A stretch of 64,000 bases of DNA, from contig CAVYYU010000008.1 in assembly GCA_963772805.1 (NCBI GenBank), positions 62,001 through 126,000 of the forward strand, read 5' to 3'. Numbering within the stretch: position 1 is the stretch's first letter; every line of letters begins with the position of its first letter. Origin of the DNA: Legionella_A sp963772805. Its GTDB lineage: Bacteria > Pseudomonadota > Gammaproteobacteria > Legionellales > Legionellaceae. Shown here one piece after another: positions 8,003 to 16,192 of the stretch. The notes under the pieces are model-generated. The model searched no databases and was not told the DNA's origin. It saw only the letters and a list, made by a program, of their open reading frames with translations. The translations under genes and the position numbers were made by a program.

Positions 8003-9478
8003 ATGCCAGGATATGAAGATGAGCTTAAAAGAAAAGGAAAAGAGCTTAAAACGTCTATATACGATGAGCTTATCGACAAGCGTGCACTAGCTCTCGCTGA
8101 GTCAAAAAAAAATCTTGCCTCCAAAGAGGCTTTGTTTAATACTGCCCAAAAAAATTATGACAATTCTTGGTTCACACTGGGAGACTTCTTTGGGGTGAAA
8201 CAACATTTGAACGATGCAAAAGAAGATGTCGAATCAGGGAAAGGCGACGTAAAAATAGCCGAAGCTGCATTAGCTGACATTAGAGCTAAACAAATTCAAT
8301 ATGATTTAGAGGAAAAGAATGCTATGCCCGATATAGATGGTGTGAGAGATGAGGCTGCTCTGGTTGTTGTTGGGCGTGATGCCGCTCAACAGGCAAAGAC
8401 AGATGCTAGCAATTTGGCTGCGTCAATAAAAGCTGCTCATGAAAAAATTGAAAGTATAGTCTCGGACATTAATGCAAAGCTTGCGTTAAATGTCTCAGAA
8501 GAGGTTTTGAGTGAGATAAATCAGGAGCTCAATTCTGTCAAAAATTCAGTAGCAGAGATCAAGAAGATAGATGACAGGATTCCAGAAGCGGCAGAGGAAA
8601 AGGGAGCGCGTTCAGCAGTAGATGAGCTGGAAGATGCTTTAAATGCAGCTGATGAACGCTACGAAGGTCTTCGTGCACTTAATGAGGTCGTTGTCCCTAA
8701 AACAGTGAAAGCACCTCATCCTTCATTCATAGCTTCCGCACAACAAAATCCAGCCCCAAAACCACCAAAGTTTAATATGCACATGGTGACAAGTAAGGAC
8801 TTTGGATTTACGGATGAGAGGGTTCAAGTAGAGAGTTTTGCGAATAATTTGCCGAAAATAGGGGAACATAAGCCTTCGGAAAGGACTGTGGTTGAAGGTG
8901 GCGCCTCTAACGTTGGCGGCTCTTATGACAGGATCCATCTGGATGAGGGACATGTTATTCAATCTCACCGCGTTTTTAAAAGCAACTTAGCAGACCCTAC
9001 CAAAATCACAGGGATTGGCATATTAAAGCAAGAGCCGTGTGGTCGCGTGACTGATATGTCGGTGGGAGTACTCAAGGTTGATGAGCTAGCTTTGGTAGCA
9101 CTGAAGCAGGCACAAATGCTGCTGACAAATTATAAAGCAGCTGATGGCGATATTATTATTCGTGGTGGTTCGGCTGATCAAGCGAATAGAGTCTTTGCCG
9201 CGTTGTTGTTGCTTATGCCAAACAGACCTGAGCTTGCGAATGTCAAAATTAAATCTTTTGTCACGGGTTGTACCGGACCTCAGTCTGGTTGGCTTAGTGG
9301 CTGGACTATCAGTGGTCGTAACCGTTCTTTTATAGAAACTCATTTGGGTGAAAAGGTGGCTGACGGCGAAAGATTAAGGGATCAGGTGATGAAGTTTAAA
9401 GCTGAATTGAACGAGCAGAAAGAGCCGAATGAAGTTATTGATCCCAATCCCGCTCCCAACAATGGACCAAGAAATTAA
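8003..9478 (+). CDS. coiled-coil protein, intact paralogue of the interrupted gene
   Basis: A 491-residue cytosolic-type protein. The start at 8003 is chosen because GGTGGGGGA lies 8 nt upstream, exactly as in the paralogue; an upstream TTG in the same frame has no such site. Residues 1-220 are highly charged and helical, with repeated Ala/Lys/Glu heptads and the NSWF motif at about residue 55. A Pro-rich linker follows near 245-260. Residues about 305-420 (from HLDEGHVIQSHRVF to LANVKIKSFV) form the domain shared with the neighbour, whose core is KQAQMLLTNY followed by GDIIIRGGSADQANRVFAAL. The C-terminus is Glu/Pro/Asn-rich. I do not recognise the domain. A role as a translocated effector is possible but unproven. 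Confidence 0.75.
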   Translation: MPGYEDELKRKGKELKTSIYDELIDKRALALAESKKNLASKEALFNTAQKNYDNSWFTLGDFFGVKQHLNDAKEDVESGKGDVKIAEAALADIRAKQIQYDLEEKNAMPDIDGVRDEAALVVVGRDAAQQAKTDASNLAASIKAAHEKIESIVSDINAKLALNVSEEVLSEINQELNSVKNSVAEIKKIDDRIPEAAEEKGARSAVDELEDALNAADERYEGLRALNEVVVPKTVKAPHPSFIASAQQNPAPKPPKFNMHMVTSKDFGFTDERVQVESFANNLPKIGEHKPSERTVVEGGASNVGGSYDRIHLDEGHVIQSHRVFKSNLADPTKITGIGILKQEPCGRVTDMSVGVLKVDELALVALKQAQMLLTNYKAADGDIIIRGGSADQANRVFAALLLLMPNRPELANVKIKSFVTGCTGPQSGWLSGWTISGRNRSFIETHLGEKVADGERLRDQVMKFKAELNEQKEPNEVIDPNPAPNNGPRN

Positions 9479-9543
9479 CCGCAGTCGAGCAGGGTGATTT
9501 TGTAGGTTAATATCGTGTAAGATGTTCGATTACGATATCAAAT

Positions 9544-9629
9544 GTAGGTTGGTGCTGAGCTTGCGAAGTCCAACAACGGAGCGTAGCGACCACCCTTGTT
9601 GGGCTGCACTTCGTTTAGCGCCAACCTAC
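9544..9629. repeat. dispersed REP-like palindrome, array type
   Basis: One solitary copy of the array-type unit: it begins GTAGGTTGGTGCTGAGCTTGCG and ends TTTAGCGCCAACCTAC, with inner CCAACA/TGTTGG arms. It sits between the coiled-coil gene and murI, 31 bp before the murI start, so it may form a hairpin in the murI leader or end transcription from the upstream gene. Confidence 0.9.
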
Positions 9630-9660
9630 TTTTTCAGCCACACAATAACAACAGGGTGTC

Positions 9661-10470
9661 ATGAATAAATCACAATTAGCTATTGGCGTATTTGATTCCG
9701 GTATGGGTGGTTTGACGGTGCTGCGTGCTTTGCGTGCGACATTACCGCAGGAATCGTTTATCTACCTTGGTGATACGGCACGCCTGCCCTATGGCACTAA
9801 AAGCCAGGACACTGTGCAGCAATATGCGGTGCAGATGGCGAGGGTGTTGGTGGAGCGGCGGATTAAAGCGTTGGTGATTGCTTGCAATACTGCAACGACC
9901 GCAGCCCTGCCGCACTTGCAAGCGTTGTTGCCTGATCTGCCGGTGCTTGGTGTGGTGGCACCGGGGGCCGCTGCCGCCGTTGCTGCGACACGAAATAATC
10001 ATATTGCCGTGATGGCGACGGAAACGACAATCGCGGCTCAGGCTTATCAACGCTTGATCAGCGAACAAATCCCCAAGGCGCTGATTAGCACTCGCGCTTG
10101 CAGCGTGTTGGTGGCGTTAGCAGAAGAGGGCATGGTGGATAACGCCATTGCTCGTGCAGCTTTGCAGCATTATCTGACTGATTTTGTCAATGAAGATACC
10201 CTGCTGTTGGGGTGTACGCATTTTCCGGTGTTCAAGCCTTTGTTAGCAACGTTAATTCCCGAGCATGTGAAGATAGTTGATTCCGCCGACGCCACCGCTG
10301 TGGCGTTGCAGGCGCTGCTTATTAAAGAGGATTTGCGTAACACTGAAAAATCGGCAAACGGCAAGGTCCAGTATTTGGTGACCGACTCCGTCAATCGCTT
10401 CCAGTCGGTGGGTGAGATTTTCTTGGGCGCGCCCTTGCTGCGTGCCGATATTGAGCTGGTGGATGCTTAA
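9661..10470 (+). CDS. murI: glutamate racemase
   Basis: Interconverts L- and D-glutamate to supply D-Glu for peptidoglycan. The 269-residue protein has the family signatures FDSGMGGLTVL (catalytic Asp12 region), the first catalytic Cys75 in ACNTATT and the second, Cys185, in LLGCTHFP. Length and motifs are those of a normal cofactor-independent racemase. The ATG at 9661 follows a weak GGGTG site. It is transcribed alone: a REP-like palindrome lies upstream and the downstream gene runs in the opposite direction. No missing residues are visible. Confidence 0.97.
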   Translation: MNKSQLAIGVFDSGMGGLTVLRALRATLPQESFIYLGDTARLPYGTKSQDTVQQYAVQMARVLVERRIKALVIACNTATTAALPHLQALLPDLPVLGVVAPGAAAAVAATRNNHIAVMATETTIAAQAYQRLISEQIPKALISTRACSVLVALAEEGMVDNAIARAALQHYLTDFVNEDTLLLGCTHFPVFKPLLATLIPEHVKIVDSADATAVALQALLIKEDLRNTEKSANGKVQYLVTDSVNRFQSVGEIFLGAPLLRADIELVDA

Positions 10471-10479
10471 TTTTAGATC

Positions 10480-10502
10480 CATGCCAGCACGAAGCTGGCA
10501 TG
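10480..10502. terminator. hairpin between convergent murI and mltD
   Basis: A 9-bp perfect stem CATGCCAGC/GCTGGCATG with an ACGAA loop lies between the two convergent genes. There is no clear U-run on either side, so it is a possible bidirectional terminator only. Confidence 0.4.
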
Positions 10503-10541
10503 ATGTGACAAGACGTCTCCGTACCCAACGATCTGCCGGCG

Positions 10542-11963
10542 TTAACCCAACAGTATCTTTTGTCCCGGTCGCAGGTATTTGGTTAGTCCAGGATTTAGTC
10601 TGGTCAGCGTGCTGACTTGGGTTGCGTTGCGTTTGGCAATGACGCTTAGGGTGTCGCCTTGTTTGATGATATAGCTACCGGTGCTGTTGCTGCGTTTCCA
10701 GATTACCAGCTGTTGTCCGCGGCGTAGTGCGGTTTTGGCGCTTAACTTATTCCATAGTCTAATTTCATTGGCCGATACGCCATATTTAGATTGGATACGC
10801 TGCAACGAGTCATTTCTTTGGACGATATGAATCAATTTATATTGTCTGGCTGCGATAAATTGCGGCGGTTTGGCTACCAGCGTCGGGGGTGTTTTGGCTG
10901 CTGGGGTGTTCTTGCTGCTTGGAATCAGCACGAATTCGCCTTTTTTTACAGCGTTAGATTTAAGCTGATTGAGTTCTTTAATCAGATTCACCGTGGTGTG
11001 GTATCTTCTGGCTATCAACATCAAATCATCGCCTGCACTGACTTTATGCCTAGTCCAGCTCACTCGTTTGTCTTCTGGAAGATTAGCCAAATTGCGGCTG
11101 AAATCTTCAACTTTATCCGCCGGGATGAGCAATTTATAAGGACGGTATGGCGCTGTGGCCCAGCGGTTGTAGCCTGGGTTTAATTTAATGAGGTCTTTGT
11201 AGGGAATGCCTGCAAGCTTGGCGGCGTTATTGAGGTCAATCTGACTGCCGATATTCACTTCCTCAAAATAGGGAATGTGGGGGATATCGGGTAGTTGGAC
11301 ATGATAGCGGTTAGGATTTTGAATGATTTCGGCCAGTGCCAGTAAACGCGGAATATATGCTTTTGTTTCTTGTGGAACGGGTAGCTTCCAGAAATTGATG
11401 TTGCCCTGTTGTCCACTGTTTGTGATGATGCGCTTGATGGTTCCTTCGCCCGAATCATAAGCGGCGACAGCGAGTATCCAATCGCCCTGAAAAAATTTGT
11501 TTAAATAAGCCAGATAATTGAGCGCTGCATCGGTTGATGGACGAATACTTCGTCTGCCATCGAACCACCAGTCGCGTGTCAGTCCTAAATCGGTGCCCGT
11601 TCCTGGCATAAGTTGCCAAAGTCCCGCGGCACCTGCGCCGGAGTATGCGAATGGATCATAAGAACTTTCTATCATCGGAATTAATACAAGCTCACCCGGC
11701 AGTTTGCGTTTTTTAACTTCAGTGATGATATGGTAAATATAGGGCTCAGATTGCGCTAATTTTTGCAGATAGCTGGGGTGCGCGATTAACCAGCGCAATT
11801 GGTTTTGCACCTCAGGTTGGGTGACGGCGTGGTTGAGCGTAAATTGCTTGCGCAATACCTCCCAAACATTAGGGGCGGCATGTGCATTAGTCGCTTGTGT
11901 AAGGATACACAGACCCGTTAACAGGGTGCATAAATAATGTGATATCAGTGACTTGAACCTCAA
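10542..11963 (-). CDS. mltD: membrane-bound lytic murein transglycosylase D with LysM repeats
   Basis: Cleaves peptidoglycan glycan strands in the periplasm. The 473-residue protein starts with a signal peptide (hydrophobic core LCTLLTGLCILTQ, likely cleavage after AHA near residue 29). No lipobox is evident, unlike E. coli MltD. The SLT goose-lysozyme-like domain covers about residues 80-240 with catalytic Glu99 in IPMIESSYDP, followed by GAAGLWQLMPGTG. Three LysM modules follow at about 314-357, 383-425 and 429-473 (for example YIIKQGDTLSVIAKR), which bind N-acetylglucosamine. It is 111 bp downstream of gloB in the same direction, an arrangement common in gammaproteobacteria. Confidence 0.95.
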   Translation of the reverse strand: MRFKSLISHYLCTLLTGLCILTQATNAHAAPNVWEVLRKQFTLNHAVTQPEVQNQLRWLIAHPSYLQKLAQSEPYIYHIITEVKKRKLPGELVLIPMIESSYDPFAYSGAGAAGLWQLMPGTGTDLGLTRDWWFDGRRSIRPSTDAALNYLAYLNKFFQGDWILAVAAYDSGEGTIKRIITNSGQQGNINFWKLPVPQETKAYIPRLLALAEIIQNPNRYHVQLPDIPHIPYFEEVNIGSQIDLNNAAKLAGIPYKDLIKLNPGYNRWATAPYRPYKLLIPADKVEDFSRNLANLPEDKRVSWTRHKVSAGDDLMLIARRYHTTVNLIKELNQLKSNAVKKGEFVLIPSSKNTPAAKTPPTLVAKPPQFIAARQYKLIHIVQRNDSLQRIQSKYGVSANEIRLWNKLSAKTALRRGQQLVIWKRSNSTGSYIIKQGDTLSVIAKRNATQVSTLTRLNPGLTKYLRPGQKILLG

Positions 11964-12074
11964 AGTTACCGCCTCGTTTTCATTAAAGAACTGTGCAGTC
12001 TACTAAAAAAATGACTAGCAATAAACCCTTGGTGAAAGATTGCACATCTATCTGGTGTAAATTAATACGGTAAC

Positions 12075-12833
12075 TCAGTAGAAATTGTCTTTTAGTTCGC
12101 GTAATTGGCTAAAAATCGCCAAAGAATTGTCAGGGTCTAAGTGTTGAGTCTCGGCGAATTGTTGCAGGAAATTAGTACGCATAAACGGGTTGATACTTTT
12201 TTCAAGCGCAATCGTTGAAGGCAGGGAGCAGTGATTTTCTCTTTCCTGAAGGTAATCTGCATAGGATTTGATGGTTGCATTTTCAGGTTCAATGGTGGCG
12301 GCAAAGCGCAGGTTGTGGCGGGTGTATTCATGTCCACAGTATACTTGTGTTTTTTCCGGCAGGTTTTTTAATAAGTTTATGGAGCGATGCAGTTGCTCCA
12401 TTGTGCCATCAAACACGCGACCGCATCCTGCCGAAAATAACGTGTCACCACAAAACAACCAATTTCTAGTGGGTTCTTGATAGCAGATATGTGAACTGGT
12501 GTGCCCCGGTGTGCTTAAAACACGAAATGAATAATTATCGATGTGGACAATATCCTCATCACGGACAACGGCATTAACTTGCGTTATGCGTGTGTCTGCC
12601 GGTGCGAAGACGTTGGCTTGTGGATAGGCAAGAAATAACGCGGGGATGCCACCTGCGTGATCAGCGTGATGATGGGTGATGAGAATATTGCTTAATGTCA
12701 GATGATTGTTTTTGGCATAGGTTAAAACGGGCTGGGCGTCGCCGGGGTCAACGCAGGTGAAGGTATGTTTTAACTCATTCACTATCAGCCAAATATAGTT
12801 ATCGTTAAACGCCGGCAACGCGATAATGCTCAT
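12075..12833 (-). CDS. gloB: hydroxyacylglutathione hydrolase (glyoxalase II)
   Basis: Hydrolyses S-D-lactoylglutathione to lactate and glutathione in methylglyoxal detoxification. The 252-residue protein has the metallo-beta-lactamase metal site THHHADHAGG (His54, His56, Asp58, His59), the TPGHTSSHIC motif, the FCGDTLF aspartate motif and the C-terminal glyoxalase II helix region (CGHEYTRHNLRFA). Length is normal. It starts 4 nt after the stop codon of rlmJ, so the two are cotranscribed. Confidence 0.96.
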   Translation of the reverse strand: MSIIALPAFNDNYIWLIVNELKHTFTCVDPGDAQPVLTYAKNNHLTLSNILITHHHADHAGGIPALFLAYPQANVFAPADTRITQVNAVVRDEDIVHIDNYSFRVLSTPGHTSSHICYQEPTRNWLFCGDTLFSAGCGRVFDGTMEQLHRSINLLKNLPEKTQVYCGHEYTRHNLRFAATIEPENATIKSYADYLQERENHCSLPSTIALEKSINPFMRTNFLQQFAETQHLDPDNSLAIFSQLRELKDNFY

Positions 12834-12837
12834 TGGT

Positions 12838-13665
12838 TTAATTTTCCATAATATAAGACGAGACCCCAGGATTGAATAGTTTGCGCAATGCGTCTAAGGT
12901 GGTTTTAATCTCATCGGCAAGGGTATACGGCGGGTTAATAATCCACAAACCACAACCGGTCATTCCAGCAGTTGCAGCCTTGGTGAGGTAAAATTCAACG
13001 CGTAAATGATGTTCAGCGCCAATTGCTTCCATTCCTCTGAGTAATTGTTGGTGCAATTTGTTATCAACAATGGGGTACCATAGGCAATAAACGCCTGTAG
13101 AAAAACGTTGGTATGCGGTTTTGAGCAGGGCGGGAATAGTGCGATAGTCAGTTTTAATTTCATAAGTGGGATCAATGAAAATCAACCCGCGTCGTTCAAC
13201 AGGCGGTAGCTGGGCTGCAAGTTGCTCCAGGCCATCCGTGTTGCTGTAAAACACGCGTTTATTCTGATCAGATAACTGCGATAAATGATCAAATTCGCGA
13301 GGATGTAATTCACAGCAAAATAATCGGTCTTGTTGGCGAAGCGCGTGAATGGCTAATAATGGGGAGCCAGGGTAATTACGCAGTCCATCCTTATCATTTA
13401 CCTGTCGAATACTGTCTAGTAATGGTGAAAAAACGGCGGGTAGTTGTTTGCGCGCTTTCCAGAGGAGTTCAATGCCTTGACTGGCTTCACCTGTTTTCAA
13501 GGCCTGTTTGTCTTTTAAATCATAAATGCCGCGTCCTGCGTGAGTCTCCAAATAGAACAATGGTTTTTCTTTTTGGGTGAGGTAATTGAGCAGGCGCGTT
13601 AAGGTAACGTGCTTGAGGACATCGGCATAATTGCCGGCATGATAACCATGTTGATAGCTGAGCAT
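12838..13665 (-). CDS. rlmJ: 23S rRNA (adenine2030-N6)-methyltransferase
   Basis: SAM-dependent methyltransferase that modifies A2030 of 23S rRNA. The 275-residue protein begins MLSYQHGYHAGNYADVLKH, the family's characteristic N-terminus, followed by YLETHAGRGIYDL (SAM binding). The catalytic motif is FIDPTYEIKTDY, where E. coli RlmJ has DPPYE; the Pro to Thr change keeps the Asp and Tyr and is probably tolerated. It is the first gene of a two-gene unit with gloB. Confidence 0.94.
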   Translation of the reverse strand: MLSYQHGYHAGNYADVLKHVTLTRLLNYLTQKEKPLFYLETHAGRGIYDLKDKQALKTGEASQGIELLWKARKQLPAVFSPLLDSIRQVNDKDGLRNYPGSPLLAIHALRQQDRLFCCELHPREFDHLSQLSDQNKRVFYSNTDGLEQLAAQLPPVERRGLIFIDPTYEIKTDYRTIPALLKTAYQRFSTGVYCLWYPIVDNKLHQQLLRGMEAIGAEHHLRVEFYLTKAATAGMTGCGLWIINPPYTLADEIKTTLDALRKLFNPGVSSYIMEN

Positions 13666-13785
13666 GTTGATCTTATTGTTGAAAGTAGGGGGTCAGTATA
13701 CTGCTTGTTTGATTGAATCAAAATATAAAAAAAAATTCAGGTTGAACTATACTCATTTTATATGGGAGAAAAACTGGAGAAGGTA

Positions 13786-13977
13786 ATGAGTGTGCATAAA
13801 GAATATGATGATAGTCAGTTAGTTAGTGATTTTAATTATGAAGAAGAAGGTGACGCGTTAAGTCATAAAAAACGTGTTCGACGAATGATTGAGGATAAGC
13901 TTGAGCTTAGGCGTCTTAAAGAAGAGTTGGATGATGAGTTGGAGGGGGAGTTTGACTGGAAAGATTTTGATCGTTAA
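13786..13977 (+). CDS. small acidic PA3496-like protein
   Basis: A 63-residue, highly charged protein, with KKRVRRMIEDKLELRRLKEEL in the middle and an acidic C-terminus (DDELEGEFDWKDFDR). The pattern resembles the PA3496 family of small gammaproteobacterial proteins annotated as putative envelope integrity factors. The start at 13786 is preferred because GGAGAAGG lies 4 nt upstream; an in-frame ATG at 13762 has no ribosome binding site. There is no membrane segment. It lies alone between rlmJ (divergent) and a repeat cluster. The identification rests on a short motif. Confidence 0.65.
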   Translation: MSVHKEYDDSQLVSDFNYEEEGDALSHKKRVRRMIEDKLELRRLKEELDDELEGEFDWKDFDR

Positions 13978-14010
13978 CGAAGTTCAATAAGGGCGTTTCT
14001 CGTGCCACGA

Positions 14011-14260
14011 TTGTTGGGCTTCGCTATCGCTCAGCGTCAACCTACTGTACGAATCGATAATGATTATTTTAACCAAGTGGAGCCTGTACTGGTTTGTAAT
14101 GACAGGGCAGGCAGAGCCTTTCTTGTTGGGCTTCGCTATCGCTCAGCGCCAACCTACTGTACGAATCGATAATGATTATTTTAACCAAGTGGAGCCTGTA
14201 CTAGTTGGTAATGACAGGCAGGCGAAGCCTTGTTTGTTGGGCTTCGCCGATAACCTGTAA
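14011..14260. repeat. tandem copies of a REP-arm-containing repeat (period about 112 bp)
   Basis: The segment starting TTGTTGGGCTTCGCTATCGC is present at 14011 and 14123, with a truncated third copy at 14234. Each complete copy consists of one REP right arm (to CCAACCTAC), then TGTACGAATCGATAATGATTATTTTAACCAAGTGGAGCCTGTACT. That flank is the reverse complement of the left flank of the dispersed element at 40151. The left palindrome arms are missing, so these are half-elements that duplicated in tandem. Confidence 0.85.
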
Positions 14261-14273
14261 TTTAATTAAATCC

Positions 14274-14960
14274 TCACACTTTACTCTTCGCTGACCCTGA
14301 TCTTAAAAAGCGGTCGATATATGGCGACCATTTATTTGAAAGATAAGTCACAAAAAAGACGACGAGGAGGGCGGTAAATACGTCGATGGTGTAGTGGGCT
14401 CGGAAAATAATTACCATGGACACAAGGTAGGCAAAGAAGAGATATCCAGTCACTGTGATCCATTTTTTTCCAAGGCGAGAGAGCTCTAACGCACCCAACA
14501 AGGCAATACCGGTATGCGCTGAAAAATAAAGATCGCCCGTTGCATGGTAGTCAACTAATAATGAAGGGAATCCAGGGTAATACCAGATAATATCCTGTGG
14601 AACGGGAAGTGATACTAATAGTTGTATTGATTGCCTGAGAAGAAGGAATAGAAACAATGATAAATAAGGGCGGATAGATGGGCCAATAAGAGCGCGTAAC
14701 GACAGAAAGAAACAGCAGAAGTCGAACCAGAGCGAAGTTGTGATCAGCACAAATTTTGTTGTATCTGGGTGGGAGTGGAAATATTGGTTAATGGGGGTTG
14801 TTAAAATATGCAAGCGATCGATGATTAGGCCTAACGGTGGGGGGCGGTCGCCAATGATAAATTGGGTCAACTTGGTTATCGCAAATCCAAGTATCATCAG
14901 GAGAATAGTCCAATACCACGGATTTCTTGTTAGCTTATTGCTGCTGTTATTTGTAGTCAT
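14274..14960 (-). CDS. PAP2-related, sphingomyelin-synthase-like membrane protein
   Basis: A 228-residue protein with about six hydrophobic segments. The C-terminal half has the motif pair of the PAP2_C/sphingomyelin synthase group: DLYFSAHTG (about residues 142-150; compare SGHT in the eukaryotic enzymes) and RAHYTIDVFTAL (about 187-198), giving the His-His-Asp catalytic arrangement. Family members transfer or hydrolyse phospho-headgroups of lipids at the membrane surface. The real substrate cannot be read from sequence; a lipid phosphatase is the cautious alternative. It stands alone, convergent with the repeat cluster and divergent from epmA. Confidence 0.75.
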   Translation of the reverse strand: MTTNNSSNKLTRNPWYWTILLMILGFAITKLTQFIIGDRPPPLGLIIDRLHILTTPINQYFHSHPDTTKFVLITTSLWFDFCCFFLSLRALIGPSIRPYLSLFLFLLLRQSIQLLVSLPVPQDIIWYYPGFPSLLVDYHATGDLYFSAHTGIALLGALELSRLGKKWITVTGYLFFAYLVSMVIIFRAHYTIDVFTALLVVFFVTYLSNKWSPYIDRFLRSGSAKSKV

Positions 14961-15150
14961 CCTTTTCTACCTTTTTAAATTCAAACGAATCTTTATTCTA
15001 TTTGAAATAAATTTATGGCGAAAGTCTATGGCGTCTAATCATCAAAAAGCACTAGAAATGCTTGCATTATGTTCATGTAAACAGGATGATCTGTTTTAAA
15101 TTTTAGCTCCTGTTAAACCCATCGTTTGTTTTAAACTGCAGTGATTAATT

Positions 15151-16104
15151 ATGAATACAACTATTTGGAAACCTTCTGCCTCTATTCCTTCATTACACCA
15201 GCGAGCCAAACTTCTTACTGATATTCGCGTTTTTTTTAATACCCGTGGTTATTTGGAAGTGGAAACGCCAGTTATGGCACGTTTTGGTGTTACCGATGTT
15301 TATTTAAGCAATATTAAGGCGATTTTTCGCGGTGAGTCCTATTGTCTGCAAACTTCACCTGAGTATCACATGAAGCGCTTGTTAGCGTCTGGCAGCGGTC
15401 CTATTTTTCAACTGGCGCGCGTATTTCGCGACGATGAGCTAGGTCGTTGGCATAATCCTGAGTTTAGTTTGCTGGAATGGTATCAGTTAGATATCGATCA
15501 TCATGCGCTGATGAATGAGGTTGATGCTTTATTACAACGGGTTCTTCATTGTGACTCTATGATTAAAAAAACATATCAGCAAGTGTTTATGGATGTTTGT
15601 GATATTGATCCATTGCAGGACGATATCACGCAATTGCAGAAGACAGTGCGACGTTTTGATTTACACGAAGTCTTAGCTGCCGATGAATGTGACCGCGATC
15701 AATATTTATTTTTATTGATGAGTCATGTGGTGGAGCCTGCACTTGCCGGCGAATCAGTTCCTGTCGCTGTCTTTGATTTTCCACCATCACAGGCGGCACT
15801 GGCGCAAATCAACGAGGGCGTGGCTGAACGCTTTGAGGTGTATTATCGTGGTGTGGAGTTGGCTAATGGTTTTCATGAGTTAACGGATGTAGACGCGCAG
15901 CGCGCACGCTTTCATCACGATCGAAATGCCAGACGTTTGCAGGGGTTGCCTGATGTGGCTCCTGATGAGTATTTGCTGCAAGCCTTAGAGCATGGGTTGC
16001 CCCCATGTAGTGGTGTGGCGTTAGGGATAGACCGTTTGCTGGCGCTGGCGCTTGATAAGGTTGCTATCAGCGAAACATTAAGTTTTGATTTTTCCAGAGC
16101 CTGA
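15151..16104 (+). CDS. epmA: elongation factor P--(R)-beta-lysine ligase
   Basis: Adds beta-lysine to a conserved lysine of EF-P, relieving ribosome stalling at polyprolines. The 317-residue protein is a short class II lysyl-tRNA-synthetase-like catalytic domain without the anticodon-binding domain, as expected for EpmA/GenX/PoxA. Motif 2 (ARVFRDDELGRWHNPEF) and motif 3 (GVALGIDRLLALAL) are present, as is YLEVETPVM near the start. The partner genes epmB and efp are not in the window. Confidence 0.95.
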   Translation: MNTTIWKPSASIPSLHQRAKLLTDIRVFFNTRGYLEVETPVMARFGVTDVYLSNIKAIFRGESYCLQTSPEYHMKRLLASGSGPIFQLARVFRDDELGRWHNPEFSLLEWYQLDIDHHALMNEVDALLQRVLHCDSMIKKTYQQVFMDVCDIDPLQDDITQLQKTVRRFDLHEVLAADECDRDQYLFLLMSHVVEPALAGESVPVAVFDFPPSQAALAQINEGVAERFEVYYRGVELANGFHELTDVDAQRARFHHDRNARRLQGLPDVAPDEYLLQALEHGLPPCSGVALGIDRLLALALDKVAISETLSFDFSRA

Positions 16105-16192
16105 GTATTCTAATTCCTTTTGCAAAAGGGGAGAGGCAGTCTTTATGTAGAGCAAACCGCCTGAATTTTTTGAAAGAAGATGCTGCGGTGGG

